A stretch of 64,000 nt of DNA from Trueperella bialowiezensis. Its GTDB lineage: Bacteria > Actinomycetota > Actinomycetes > Actinomycetales > Actinomycetaceae. The position numbers were made by a program, and so were the translations under genes. This document shows positions 26,351 through 35,497 of the stretch, in pieces; positions within the stretch are counted from its first letter, which is position 1, and each line of letters starts with the position of its first letter. The stretch is taken from positions 1,178,001-1,242,000 of the forward strand of contig NZ_LR134476.1 in assembly GCF_900637955.1 (NCBI RefSeq), in the 5' to 3' direction. Under the pieces are notes generated by a model. The model was given only the letters and a program-made list of their open reading frames with translations, made no database searches and was not told where the DNA came from.

Positions 26351-28564
26351 ATGTCGCTACTGGCCAATCACACGCGGGCAGAAGTGCACACGTCAACGGA
26401 GAACACGCACGAGCCACACGGCGCCAACGCGAAGGTCACGGTGACCAAGCGTGACGGGCGTACGGTGCGATTTGATGCGGCAAAGATTTACCGGGCTATC
26501 GAAGCCGCTCTTAACAGCCGAGGCATTGAAGATCACGAGTTCGTAGCACGGGCAACGGACGCCGTCGTCGCCAGCCTTCCGCAGGAAAACCTGGACATCC
26601 CCACGATCCAGCGCGCGGTGGAAGACTACCTCATGGGCTCAAAGTACCCGGAAGTCGCGCGTGCTTACATTGAGTACCGTCACGATCGCGATGTGGCTCG
26701 CGAGCAGGCGATGGACGTGCAGCACTCGGTGGGCAAGCTACTCTCGCGTGACAAGTCGGTAGTCAACGAGAACGCCAACAAGGACGCCACGGTGTTCAAC
26801 ACCCAGCGTGATCTCACGGCGGGCTCGGTGGCAAAGGCCTACGCGCTCAAGCACATGCTGCCCAAGCCGGTAGCCAACGCGCACATCAAAGGCGACATCC
26901 ACTTCCACGACCTGGACTACAACCCGTTCCAGCCGATGACCAACTGCTGCCTCATTGACATCCCGAACATGCTCAAGGACGGCTTCCAGATCGGTAACGC
27001 GCGGGTGGAATCTCCGAAGTCGATCAACACGGCGTCGGCACAGATTGCGCAGATCATCGCGAACGTCGCATCCTCGCAGTACGGCGGCACGTCCGTGGAT
27101 CGAATCGACGAGGTACTGGCTCCCTACGCGAAGATCAACTACACGAAGCACATGGCCGACGCCGAAAAGTGGGTGGCCGAAGAGCTGCGTGAAGAATACG
27201 CGATGGAGAAGACGCGCAAGGATATCTACGACGCGATGCAGTCGCTGGAGTACGAAATCAACACGCTCTACACCTCCAACGGGCAGACCCCGTTCGTCAC
27301 CCTCGGCTTTGGCCTGGGCACGGGCGTGTTCGAGCGGGAAATCCAGAAGGCGATCCTCAACGTGCGCATCGGCGGTATCGGCCGCGATAAGCACACGGCG
27401 ATCTTCCCGAAGCTGGTGTTCGGCCTGCGCCGCGGTGTCAACCTCGAGCCGGAGGATCCGAACTACGACATCAAGCAGCTCGCGCTCGAATGCTCGGTAA
27501 AGCGCATGTACCCGGACGTGCTGTCCTACGACCGCCTCACCGAAATCGAGGGCGATTACAAGACGCCGATGGGCTGCAGGTCGTTCCTGCCGAAGTGGGT
27601 TGATCCGGAAACGGGCGAGGCCGTGAACGCCGGCCGCAACAACCTGGGCGTGGTCACGCTGAACGTGCCGCGTATCGCGATTGAGGCGCGGGGCGATAAG
27701 GAGAAGTTCTGGGAGATTTTCGCCGAGCGCATGGACATCATGAAGCAGGCGCTGCTCTTCCGTATTCAAACCTGTGAGGAAGCCACGCCAGCGAACGCGC
27801 CGATCCTGTACAAGTACGGAGCTTTCGGCAAGCGGGCTGAAGACCACGAGACGGACGTCAACAAGTTCTTCCGCGGGCACCGGGCTACGGTGTCGGTGGG
27901 CTACATCGGCCTGTACGAAGTGGCCACGCTGTTCTACGGCCCGGATTGGGAGTCGAATCCGGAAGCGAAGGAGTTCACGCTGGACATCCTGCGTGAAATG
28001 AACCGTTACACGGATGAGTGGAAGGCGGAGTACCCGTACTGGTTCTCGGTGTACTCCACGCCGTCGGAGTCTTTGACAGATCGTTTCAACCGCTTGGATC
28101 GGGAGAAGTTCGGCGTGATCGAACACGTGACGGACAAGGAGTACTACACGAACTCCTTCCACTACGACGTGCGCAAGAAGATCACCCCGTTCGAAAAGAT
28201 CGACTTCGAGGCCGAATACGCCGAGCTGACGAAGGGCGGGTTCATCCACTACTGCGAGTACCCGAAGCTCACGCACAACACGAAGGCGCTGGAGGCCGTG
28301 TGGGATTACGCGTATGACCGCGTGGCCTACCTGGGCACGAACACGCCGATTGATAAGTGCTACGAGTGCGGCTTCGAGGGCGAGTTCTCTCCGACCGCCG
28401 AGGGCTTTGCTTGCCCGGACTGCGGTAACGAGGATCCGGCCACCTGCGACGTCGTGAAGCGCACCTGTGGTTACTTGGGTAACCCGCAGAAGCGTCCGAT
28501 GGTGCATGGCCGCCACGTGGAGATTTCTTCGCGTGTGAAGCACATGGATGGTCCGACGCGCTAG
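26351..28564 (+). CDS. nrdD: Anaerobic ribonucleoside-triphosphate reductase
   Basis: A 737-residue class III ribonucleotide reductase, making dNTPs without oxygen. An N-terminal ATP-cone (KVTVTKRDGRTVRFDAAKIY, about residues 27-115) gives allosteric control. The glycyl-radical core follows. The C-terminal zinc site is CYECGFEG plus CPDCGNE, and the radical loop is RTCGYLG with probable radical Gly707. The frame stays open upstream to 26189, but that run crosses the NrdR boxes; the ATG at 26351 has a ribosome site and begins a normal N-terminus. nrdG overlaps its 3' end. Expression is expected to be repressed by NrdR when dATP is plentiful. Confidence 0.97.
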   Translation: MSLLANHTRAEVHTSTENTHEPHGANAKVTVTKRDGRTVRFDAAKIYRAIEAALNSRGIEDHEFVARATDAVVASLPQENLDIPTIQRAVEDYLMGSKYPEVARAYIEYRHDRDVAREQAMDVQHSVGKLLSRDKSVVNENANKDATVFNTQRDLTAGSVAKAYALKHMLPKPVANAHIKGDIHFHDLDYNPFQPMTNCCLIDIPNMLKDGFQIGNARVESPKSINTASAQIAQIIANVASSQYGGTSVDRIDEVLAPYAKINYTKHMADAEKWVAEELREEYAMEKTRKDIYDAMQSLEYEINTLYTSNGQTPFVTLGFGLGTGVFEREIQKAILNVRIGGIGRDKHTAIFPKLVFGLRRGVNLEPEDPNYDIKQLALECSVKRMYPDVLSYDRLTEIEGDYKTPMGCRSFLPKWVDPETGEAVNAGRNNLGVVTLNVPRIAIEARGDKEKFWEIFAERMDIMKQALLFRIQTCEEATPANAPILYKYGAFGKRAEDHETDVNKFFRGHRATVSVGYIGLYEVATLFYGPDWESNPEAKEFTLDILREMNRYTDEWKAEYPYWFSVYSTPSESLTDRFNRLDREKFGVIEHVTDKEYYTNSFHYDVRKKITPFEKIDFEAEYAELTKGGFIHYCEYPKLTHNTKALEAVWDYAYDRVAYLGTNTPIDKCYECGFEGEFSPTAEGFACPDCGNEDPATCDVVKRTCGYLGNPQKRPMVHGRHVEISSRVKHMDGPTR

Positions 28565-29249
28565 GAAAGCGCAGGGGAGCGCCGGGAAGGCGCGGGATTT
28601 TGTGGCGGTTAAGGATAGTGACGGCATTTCCGCTCCCCGCCCTGGGGAGTGGGATGGCCGTGTGCTGTCTGCCGGTTACGTAGCGGATTACAAGCCGTTC
28701 AATTTTGTGGATGGCGAGGGCGTGCGCTGTTCGCTGTACGTCTCTGGCTGTCCGTTTAAGTGCCCGGGTTGTTATAACGCGGCAGCGCAAAGTTTTCGCT
28801 ATGGCAAGCCGTATACTCCTGAGCTCGAGGAACGGATCATGGACGACCTGGCGCAGCCGTATGTGGCCGGGTTGTCGCTCGTGGGCGGGGAACCAATGCT
28901 GTCCGCGCCGATCCTGTTGCCGCTGGTACGCCGGGTACGCGAGCGTTTTGGGGACGCGAAGGATATTTGGATCTGGTCGGGTTACACGTACGAACAGCTA
29001 CTGGCCGAGCAGGCGGATAAGCGCGAGTTGCTTGAGGCCTGCGACGTCCTTGTCGACGGCCCGTTTATCAAACGCTTGTATCACCATGATTTGGCGTTCC
29101 GAGGTTCGAGCAACCAACGGATTATTGACCTGCGGCTTTCACGCGACGACGCCGGTCAGCTGCTTCCCGAACCCGCCTTGTGGAGTTCGGGGCGGCGGGA
29201 TACGGAAAGCTCAGTCGAATTTGTGCAGCCGGCAGCGCCCAGATCGTAA
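28548..29249 (+). CDS. nrdG: Anaerobic ribonucleotide reductase activating protein
   Basis: A radical-SAM activase that installs the glycyl radical on NrdD. The cluster motif is CPFKCPGC (C68, C72, C75), followed by the SAM-site GGEPML. As drawn it has 233 residues and overlaps nrdD by 17 bp; a GTG at 28602 is an alternative start giving a length nearer the family's, since the first 18 residues are basic and atypical. The family core begins at YKPFNFVDGEGVRCSLYVSGC. The C-terminal about 35 residues after PFIKRLYHHDLAFRGSSNQR are also longer than usual. A palindromic element follows 9 bp after the stop. Confidence 0.95.
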   Translation: MVRRARKAQGSAGKARDFVAVKDSDGISAPRPGEWDGRVLSAGYVADYKPFNFVDGEGVRCSLYVSGCPFKCPGCYNAAAQSFRYGKPYTPELEERIMDDLAQPYVAGLSLVGGEPMLSAPILLPLVRRVRERFGDAKDIWIWSGYTYEQLLAEQADKRELLEACDVLVDGPFIKRLYHHDLAFRGSSNQRIIDLRLSRDDAGQLLPEPALWSSGRRDTESSVEFVQPAAPRS

Positions 29250-29257
29250 GCCTGCTT

Positions 29258-29342
29258 CGGTTCCGGGGGTACATGTTGCGTTCCCGGGGTACCGAATCCG
29301 GCGATTTGTCTACCCCGGGAACGAAACAGGTACCCCGGGAAC
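29258..29342. repeat. Dispersed palindromic element family 1, copy 2
   Basis: Same architecture as 724-810 and 34842-34923: gttccgggggtac, gttcccggggtac, core cgaatccggcgatttgt, ctaccccgggaacg, ggtaccccgggaac. It begins 9 bp after the nrdG stop. Core orientation matches copy 3 and is opposite to copy 1. The four GC-rich arms can pair in more than one way, so it may act as a 3' stem-loop. Confidence 0.85.
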
Positions 29343-29450
29343 AGTCGCAAATTCTGGAATGATCACAGAATGAGCAGCCCACTGATTAGCTGCTTCTGTG
29401 TGTTAGCATGCGTAGTGACGCAAGCCATACAACATGTGGAGGATCGCATT

Positions 29451-29810
29451 ATGCGTAAGTCATTCGCTCGAGTAGCAGCTATTGGATCGGCAGTACTTCT
29501 TACTTTTAGCTTGGGAGCTTGCTCGGAGTCTAAACCGAGTAAAGAAGAATACCGCGAGGCGCTTGTTGAGGTGTCCAACATTGACTCCTACCGGTCAATG
29601 CTCGGCGAGGAGCACCAGCAGGTGATTGACAACTACCTAAACTGCATCGTGGACGACACGTACGATGAGCTTCCTGCCTCCACTATTCAGTCTTTGATTG
29701 ATGATGGTGTTGCTGCGGAGGGCACCGAAAAGGATATCGAACTGATCGAGACCGCCACCGCCAAGTGTGGAGAGATGCTGGAAGCCGAACTGCAAGGGGC
29801 TGCCAAGTAA
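29451..29810 (+). CDS. Small secreted lipoprotein of unknown function
   Basis: A 119-residue protein with a lipoprotein signal peptide (MRKSFARVAAIGSAVLLTF, lipobox SLGAC at about residue 23), then an acidic helical domain (SKPSKEEYREALVEVSNID). Two Cys (in NCIVDD and AKCGEM) could pair. The ATG at 29451 is preceded by GTGGAGG; longer in-frame starts at 29370 would bury the signal peptide. No recognised family. It stands alone between the nrdDG unit and the uronate operon. Confidence 0.82.
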   Translation: MRKSFARVAAIGSAVLLTFSLGACSESKPSKEEYREALVEVSNIDSYRSMLGEEHQQVIDNYLNCIVDDTYDELPASTIQSLIDDGVAAEGTEKDIELIETATAKCGEMLEAELQGAAK

Positions 29811-30121
29811 GGCAGATCCTGCCCGGCACGCGCGAGTGGGCTGCGTAGAAACCGCGAGGGCTGTACGTAGCACCGCAATGTCAGCCCCTTCGCTCGCATA
29901 TCATGCTCAGGCACCACGACCTGCCTGCCTTTTGCGTGCCAATATTTTGCGCGCGAATTTTTGCGCTTATATATGCGCATATATTTTACGTGCCAATTTT
30001 TGAGTGCCAGTAGTTGGGTGCCAAAAACTTGTGCGCCAGGATTCGCAGCGAGCGTAGATGGACTTCCTCCAAGTTGAGTAATCACGTTTCGCTGTGGCCG
30101 CGTACACACTAAGATAGACTC
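29811..30121. promoter_or_regulatory. AT-rich regulatory region upstream of the uronate operon
   Basis: Markedly AT-rich compared with its surroundings from about 29930. It holds a perfect 16-bp palindrome ATATATGCGCATATAT (29969-29984) and four direct copies of gtgccaa/g at 29936, 29990, 30004 and 30018 (the last three at 14-bp steps). A TAAGAT hexamer at 30110-30115 is a candidate -10 box. This looks like the control region of uxuB-uxuA-eda-kdgK; the regulator is not in view. Confidence 0.5.
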
Positions 30122-30223
30122 ATGGCAGCATATTTACCGAACGGATATGCTTTCAACAATGAGAAGCCCGCGGTTAGCGCTGATAACGCAGAGATGCGCA
30201 TCGTGCCGGTAGCCACGCGCTAG
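30122..30223 (+). CDS. Putative leaderless 33-residue small protein
   Basis: A short frame, MAAYLPNGYAFNNEKPAV followed by a 15-residue tail ending in VATR. The ATG lies 6 bp after TAAGAT (30110-30115), so transcription would begin at or next to the ATG, the arrangement of leaderless mRNAs common in actinobacteria. It ends 34 bp before uxuB. It may be a leader peptide, a real small protein or chance. No family recognised. Confidence 0.4.
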   Translation: MAAYLPNGYAFNNEKPAVSADNAEMRIVPVATR

Positions 30224-30257
30224 ATCACGGTTCGTTGGAGTTCGATGGAGAGCGTAC

Positions 30258-31862
30258 ATGGAATTAACTATTGACGGCATTAAGAACAAGGCCGATTTCG
30301 AGAAGGCGGGCGTTGAGCTACCTAGCTTCGACGTCGCCGAGATGCAGGAGAAGGGGAAGGCGAACCCGCGCTGGATTCACCTCGGCCCGGGAAATATTTT
30401 CCGTGCATTCCCCGCACGCGTGGCGCACGATCTGATTGCTGATGGTGAGCATTGGCCGATCACCGCCGTCGTGCCGATGAACCCGGAGGAACTGGATCGT
30501 CAGCTGGCAGCGCACGATCTGATGACGCTCTCGGTCACGCTCAACCCGGATGGTACGCGCGGCCTCAAGGTCATTGCGGGTATCTCGGAGGGCTTGGCAT
30601 GGGCGCGCCCGGACGACTACGCGCGGCTTGTGGAGATCGTGAAGGATCCGGGCGTCACGATGATTTCGATGACGATCACGGAAAAGGGCTACGGCATCCA
30701 CGATTCGCAGGGCAACCTGTCCGAGCAGGTGCTTGAGGACATCGCTTCCGATCCGCGCCAGTTCCACAAGAACACGATGGCCAACATTGCGGGCCTGCTG
30801 GTTCGTCGGTACGACGCCGGTGGCGTCCCGATCAACGTCATGTCGTTCGATAACTTCTCCCACAACGGCGATAAGCTGCGCGATTCGGTTACGCAGGTCA
30901 TGCGTGGCTGGGTTGAGGGCGGCAAGCTGGATGCGGCCGTGCTCGAATGGGTGGAAAACCCGGAGAAGGTGGCCTTCCCGGTGTCGGTCATTGACAAGAT
31001 CACCCCGCGCCCGAACGAGTCGGTGGCAGACGAGCTGACGGAGCTCGGTTTCACCGACATGAAGGTTGAACTTCTGGGCCGTACGCCGATTGCTGGCTTC
31101 GTCAACGCGGAGCCTACGGAATACCTCATTATTGAGGACGTGCTGGTCGGCGACGTTCCGAACTTCGACAAGTACGGCGTCAACGTCACCTCACGCAAGG
31201 TGGCCGATGACTTCGAGAACATGAAGGTCACCACCTGCCTCAATCCGCTGCACACGGCACTGGCCACGGCCGGCGTCGTCCTCGGATTCGAAACGATCGA
31301 CGCCGAAATGCGCGATCCGGCGTTGCGTGCGTTCGTCGAGCAGCTCGGCCGTAAGGAAGGCCTGCCCGTCGTCGTCAATCCGGGAATTGTGGATCCGGAA
31401 GACTTCCTCAACGAAGTGCTTGAGGTGCGCTTCCCGAACCGTTACCTGCCGGACAACCCGTCGCGTATCGCGATGGACACCTCGCAGAAGGTGGGCATCC
31501 GTTTCGGTGAGACGATCAAGAAGTACATCGAGCAGGGCCGTGATCTGGGCGAACTGAAGGCAATCCCGCTCGTGATCGCCATCTGGATGCGTTACCTGCT
31601 CGCGGTGGACGATTCGGGTAAGCCGTTCGATCCGTCGCCGGATCCGCTCCTCGACGAGCTGCAGGGCCACCTGAAGGGCGTTGAGCTCGGCAAGCCGGTC
31701 GACGCACACGCAGTGCTACAGCCGATTCTTTCTAACCCAGCTATTTTTGGTGTCAATCTGTACGACACTCCGCTCGCCCAGCGGATCGAACAACTATTTA
31801 CCGAACTCGTGGCCGGCACGGGCGCCGTCCGCGCAACCCTCAACAAGGAGATGATGGCATGA
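30258..31862 (+). CDS. uxuB: D-fructuronate reductase / mannonate oxidoreductase (mannitol dehydrogenase family)
   Basis: A 534-residue NAD-dependent long-chain polyol dehydrogenase. The N-terminal Rossmann motif is [12 protein letters not shown] (about 40-51); the catalytic region is KITPRP and [14 protein letters not shown]. UxuB interconverts D-fructuronate and D-mannonate in the cytoplasm. Assignment as fructuronate reductase, not mannitol or tagaturonate dehydrogenase, rests on the next gene being mannonate dehydratase. First of a four-gene operon; its stop overlaps the ATG of uxuA. GGAGAG precedes the start. Confidence 0.92.
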   Translation: MELTIDGIKNKADFEKAGVELPSFDVAEMQEKGKANPRWIHLGPGNIFRAFPARVAHDLIADGEHWPITAVVPMNPEELDRQLAAHDLMTLSVTLNPDGTRGLKVIAGISEGLAWARPDDYARLVEIVKDPGVTMISMTITEKGYGIHDSQGNLSEQVLEDIASDPRQFHKNTMANIAGLLVRRYDAGGVPINVMSFDNFSHNGDKLRDSVTQVMRGWVEGGKLDAAVLEWVENPEKVAFPVSVIDKITPRPNESVADELTELGFTDMKVELLGRTPIAGFVNAEPTEYLIIEDVLVGDVPNFDKYGVNVTSRKVADDFENMKVTTCLNPLHTALATAGVVLGFETIDAEMRDPALRAFVEQLGRKEGLPVVVNPGIVDPEDFLNEVLEVRFPNRYLPDNPSRIAMDTSQKVGIRFGETIKKYIEQGRDLGELKAIPLVIAIWMRYLLAVDDSGKPFDPSPDPLLDELQGHLKGVELGKPVDAHAVLQPILSNPAIFGVNLYDTPLAQRIEQLFTELVAGTGAVRATLNKEMMA

Positions 31863-32983
31863 AGATGACATTCCGCTGGTACGGCGAAGGTCACGATCCG
31901 ATTCCGCTACAGTACATCAAGCAGATCCCGGGCGTGTCCGGAATTATGGGCACCCTGTCGTACAAGCAGGCAGGTGAAAACTGGGAGAAGGAAGAGATCA
32001 AGGAACTGATCGACGGCGTTCACGCTGCTGGTCTCGAATGTGAGGTCATCGAGTCGGTCAACGTTCACGAGGACATCAAGCTTGGCCTCGACACGCGCGA
32101 TGAGTACATCGAAAACTACAAGACCACGCTCGAAAACCTTGCCGAGTTCGGCGTCAAGGTTGTGGTCTACAACTTCATGCCCGTGTTCGACTGGCTGCGC
32201 ACCGACCTGGCTCACGTTGATCCGGAGGACGGCTCGAACTCGCTGTTCTACGATCACGACAAGATCCAGGGCATGACACCACAGGACATCGTGAACACCA
32301 CCGAGGAAGAGTCCGGCGGCCTCACGCTTCCGGGTTGGGAGCCAGAGCGCCTCGCGCGCCTCGACGAAGTCATGGAGCTCTACCAGGACATGACAGCCGA
32401 CAAGCTGCGTGAGAACTGGAAGTACTTCCTCGACGCGATCATCCCCACCTGTGAGAGGGTCGGCATCAAGATGGCCTGCCATCCGGATGATCCGGCATGG
32501 GATCTGTTCGGTATTCCGCGCGTGTTCAAGAACATGGAAGACATCGAAAAGATCCTTGATCTGCACGAGTCCAAGGCGCACGGCCTGTGCGTGTGCATCG
32601 GCTCGCTCGGCTCGGAGCTCAAGAACGATCTGCCGGCAATCCTGCGCTACGTCGGTGAGCGCGGCCGCCTACACGCTACGCATCAGCGTAACGTCATCCA
32701 CTTCTCGGAGCGTACGTTCAAGGAGTCGCCGCACCTGTCCCGCACTGGCGACAACCCGATGGAAGAGTGCATGGAAGTGCTCTACGACGTCGAAAAGGCA
32801 GCCAAGGATGCAGGCGAACCGTTTGACATCTACGTGCGTCCCGACCACGGCCGCATGATCTGGGGCGAAGAAGGCCGTCCAGGCTACCCGCTCTACGATC
32901 GCGCGCTCGGTACCCAGTACCTGCTCGGCCTGTGGGATGCCACAGTACTTTTGAAGGAAAGGGCGGAAAAGGAAAATGCCTAA
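31859..32983 (+). CDS. uxuA: Mannonate dehydratase
   Basis: A 374-residue TIM-barrel enzyme that dehydrates D-mannonate to 2-keto-3-deoxygluconate. The N-terminus [14 protein letters not shown] is characteristic, and the metal and active-site segments [23 protein letters not shown] and [11 protein letters not shown] are intact. Length is close to the Gram-positive form. ATGA overlap with uxuB upstream, and eda begins inside its last codons, so the three should be translated together. Confidence 0.96.
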   Translation: MKMTFRWYGEGHDPIPLQYIKQIPGVSGIMGTLSYKQAGENWEKEEIKELIDGVHAAGLECEVIESVNVHEDIKLGLDTRDEYIENYKTTLENLAEFGVKVVVYNFMPVFDWLRTDLAHVDPEDGSNSLFYDHDKIQGMTPQDIVNTTEEESGGLTLPGWEPERLARLDEVMELYQDMTADKLRENWKYFLDAIIPTCERVGIKMACHPDDPAWDLFGIPRVFKNMEDIEKILDLHESKAHGLCVCIGSLGSELKNDLPAILRYVGERGRLHATHQRNVIHFSERTFKESPHLSRTGDNPMEECMEVLYDVEKAAKDAGEPFDIYVRPDHGRMIWGEEGRPGYPLYDRALGTQYLLGLWDATVLLKERAEKENA

Positions 32984-33623
32984 GAATCTCCCAGACGCAC
33001 TGCCATTCCTGGCAGAAAACCCGATTGTTCCCGTCGTCGTGATTGACGACGCCGAGGACGCCGTCGCCGTTGGCGAAGCGCTCGTGGCCGGTGGTATTTG
33101 CTGCGCGGAAGTCACGTTCCGTACGGCGGCTGGCCCGGAGGCGATCAAGAAGATGTCCGCTGTTGAAGGCATGACAGTCGGCGCGGGCACGATCCTCAAC
33201 CGTGAGCAGGCAGAACGCGCAGCCGATCAGGGTGCGAAGTTCTTCGTCTCGCCGGGCTGGGATTCCGGCGTCGCCGATGTTGCTGCAGAGCGTGGCATCC
33301 CGTACCTGCCCGGCGTGCAGACGGCCACGGAAGTGATGATGGCCGTCAACCGCGGAGCAACCGTGGTCAAGTTCTTCCCCGGTGGCGAAGCTGGCGGGCT
33401 GAAGATGGTCAAGGCACTGCGCGGGCCATTCCCGAACACGGCATTCGTGCCCTCGGGCGGCGTGAACCCTGCTAACCTTGAGGAGTGGATCACAGATCCA
33501 GCAATTGCTGCAGTCTCGGGATCGTGGATGATCAAGCGAGACCTCATCAATAACAAGGAATTTGACAAGATCACCGAGCTTTCAAAGGAAGCCTCGGAAA
33601 AAGTGAAGGAGCTTCGTAAATGA
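32976..33623 (+). CDS. eda: KDPG aldolase (2-keto-3-deoxy-6-phosphogluconate aldolase)
   Basis: A 215-residue class I aldolase splitting KDPG into pyruvate and glyceraldehyde 3-phosphate. The Schiff-base lysine is K132 in [12 protein letters not shown] and the catalytic glutamate is E45 in CCAEVTFRT, the same places as in E. coli Eda (K133, E45). Phosphate-binding loop [10 protein letters not shown]. It overlaps uxuA by 8 bp and kdgK by 4 bp. No gluconate dehydratase (Edd) is seen, so its role here is in uronate breakdown. Confidence 0.96.
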   Translation: MPKNLPDALPFLAENPIVPVVVIDDAEDAVAVGEALVAGGICCAEVTFRTAAGPEAIKKMSAVEGMTVGAGTILNREQAERAADQGAKFFVSPGWDSGVADVAAERGIPYLPGVQTATEVMMAVNRGATVVKFFPGGEAGGLKMVKALRGPFPNTAFVPSGGVNPANLEEWITDPAIAAVSGSWMIKRDLINNKEFDKITELSKEASEKVKELRK

Positions 33624-34723
33624 GTCTTATTGAGTTGCGTCCAGCGGACGAGGTCCGTTACGACGTCGTTTCCCTAGGCGAGGTCATGCTCCGCCTGGAT
33701 CCGGGCGAGGGGCGTATTCGTACGGCTCGTCAGTTCCGTGCTTCGGAAGGTGGCGGCGAGTACAACGTTGCTCGTGGCATGCGCCGTGCATTCGGCAAGC
33801 GTTCGGCGATCGTGACCGCGCTTGTTAAGGACGAGGTCGGCCGCCTGGTTGAGGACCTCATCCTCAACGGTGGCGTGGATCCGCAGTGGATCAAGTGGGT
33901 AGAGTCCGACGGCTACGGTGGCAAGGCCCGCAACGGCCTGAACTTCACCGAGCGCGGCTTCGGCATCCGTGGTGCGGTTGGCACCTCGGATCGTGGTCAC
34001 ACGGCTATTTCGCAGATGCGTCCTGAGGACGTGGACTGGGACAAGCTGTTCGGCGAGTACGGTGCCCGCTGGCTGCATACCGGCGGTATCTACGCCGCGC
34101 TGTCCGAGCAGTCCGCAGAGACCGCGAAGGCTGCCATGGAGGCTGCGAAGAAGTACGGCACGATCGTGTCCTACGATCTGAACTACCGTCCGTCGCTGTG
34201 GAAGGCACACGGTGGCCTCGACGAGTGCCGCCGCGTTAACCGCGAACTGGCCAAGTACGTCGATGTCATGATCGGCAACGAGGAAGACTTCACCGCGTCG
34301 CTCGGCTTCGAGATCGAAGGCGCGTCGGAGAACCTCGACAACCTTGAGGTTGAGTCGTTCCGCAAGATGATCGAACTGGCAAGCGCGGACTTCCCGAACT
34401 TCCAGATCATCGGAACCACGATGCGCGAGGTTATTACGGCGTCGAACAACAACTGGTCTGCTGTTGCCTGGCACAAGGATCAGGGCTTCGTGAAGGCCAC
34501 CCAGCGTGACGGCCTGGAGATCATGGATCGCGTGGGCGGCGGCGACTCGTTCGCCACCGGCCTGATCTACGGCATCCTCGAGAAGGATTCGATCCAGGAA
34601 GCCGTTGAGTACGGTGCGGCGCACGGTGCTCTCGCGATGACCACGCCTGGCGACACCACGATGGCCTCGCTCGAGGAGATCGAGCGTGTTGTGGCTGGTG
34701 GTTCTGCTCGCGTGCAGCGCTAA
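33620..34723 (+). CDS. kdgK: 2-keto-3-deoxygluconate kinase (PfkB family)
   Basis: A 367-residue PfkB-family sugar kinase. Early motif SEGGGEYNVARGMRRAFG and the catalytic/anion-hole motif RVGGGDSFATGL are present. Position after uxuA and eda makes KDG the likely substrate, giving KDPG for Eda. It is the last gene of the operon and is followed by a strong hairpin. Slightly longer than the usual 310-340 residues. Confidence 0.93.
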   Translation: MSLIELRPADEVRYDVVSLGEVMLRLDPGEGRIRTARQFRASEGGGEYNVARGMRRAFGKRSAIVTALVKDEVGRLVEDLILNGGVDPQWIKWVESDGYGGKARNGLNFTERGFGIRGAVGTSDRGHTAISQMRPEDVDWDKLFGEYGARWLHTGGIYAALSEQSAETAKAAMEAAKKYGTIVSYDLNYRPSLWKAHGGLDECRRVNRELAKYVDVMIGNEEDFTASLGFEIEGASENLDNLEVESFRKMIELASADFPNFQIIGTTMREVITASNNNWSAVAWHKDQGFVKATQRDGLEIMDRVGGGDSFATGLIYGILEKDSIQEAVEYGAAHGALAMTTPGDTTMASLEEIERVVAGGSARVQR

Positions 34724-34770
34724 CACTGCTTCAAGCTAGCCGCGCCACTGCGGTGGTGGGCTAGTGTGGC

Positions 34771-34806
34771 GGAGGGGGCGCCCGGGAAATCCCGGGCGCC
34801 CCCTCC
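34771..34806 (+). terminator. Strong hairpin after kdgK
   Basis: A perfect 17-bp inverted repeat with a 2-base centre (arms ggagggggcgcccggga at 34771-34787 and 34790-34806), 48 bp after the kdgK stop. Only a short, mixed run follows (tgtggttcct), so it is a GC-rich I-type hairpin and not a classic U-tailed terminator. Confidence 0.75.
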
Positions 34807-34841
34807 TGTGGTTCCTCTGCGCGTTCGGCTATTACCTTGAG

Positions 34842-34923
34842 CGTTCCGGGGGTACACGTTCGGTTCCGGGGGTACCGAATCCGGCGATTTGCCTACCCCG
34901 GGAACGCAACAGGTACCCCGGGA
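34842..34923. repeat. Dispersed palindromic element family 1, copy 3
   Basis: Third copy of the element at 724-810 and 29258-29342: gttccgggggtac twice, core cgaatccggcgatttg, cctaccccgggaacg, then ggtaccccggga. Core orientation as in copy 2. It follows the kdgK hairpin by 36 bp and precedes a converging gene (35013). Confidence 0.85.
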
Positions 34924-35012
34924 GCAGTGCAAGAGCAGTGCAAGTTCGAGTGCAGGTTCAGGTGTGAATCTGTTAGGCGTTAGCTGAGACCGAGGTTAGT
35001 CGCGTCCTACAG

Positions 35013-35351
35013 CTAGCTTCGAGGCTTGTCGTGATCGTCGACGCGCACGGCCTCAACCCGAATCTCGTCGACCACGATCTCATCGGCAGACCACGATTCT
35101 GCCGAGTCATCGCTACGAACCTTATCCTTCACTGCCTCTGCCGCCTCGGCGAACTTCGCCGTCGCTGCCTCCTGCGCTTGCGCGAAGGTCTCGGCTGCTT
35201 GGTTGCGCACGGCGTCGCGACCCTGCCGCACAGTATTCGACTCCCACAGCCGCTGCGCACCAGCCTTGATCTGCTCGTACCTCTTCCGCCCAGCGCGCGC
35301 ACCGAGCACGTAGCCGATCGCGCCGACTGTTAGTGTTCTTAAAAAGCCCAT
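35013..35351 (-). CDS. Small YtxH-like protein
   Basis: A 112-residue protein: a short N-terminal hydrophobic stretch (LRTLTVGAIGYVLGARAG) with the GYVLGARAGRKRYEQI motif common to small actinobacterial YtxH-like proteins, then a long Ala/Glu-rich amphipathic helix (NQAAETFAQAQEAATAKFAE) and an acidic tail. An AGGGAGG ribosome site precedes the ATG. Relatives are linked to general stress in Gram-positive bacteria; no specific role can be read here. Confidence 0.8.
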   Translation of the reverse strand: MGFLRTLTVGAIGYVLGARAGRKRYEQIKAGAQRLWESNTVRQGRDAVRNQAAETFAQAQEAATAKFAEAAEAVKDKVRSDDSAESWSADEIVVDEIRVEAVRVDDHDKPRS

Positions 35352-35497
35352 GTTATTCCTCCCTATGCAATCGCATACTGATATCCGATTTTACGCTATA
35401 AGGCAGCAATTCGAGAGGGATAAGCCCTGCCTTAAACCTCTAGCAACCTACAGGGTTGGTGCGTGACTAACGCGCTGCGCCTAGGCACAGGCGGGAG

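Noticed and set aside
26738-28627. A 629-codon open frame antisense to nrdD
   Set aside because: It mirrors the strong codon bias of nrdD, has no ribosome site or recognisable domain, and nrdD itself is certain.
33674-34726. A 350-codon open frame antisense to kdgK
   Set aside because: Shadow of a conserved kinase gene with no support of its own.
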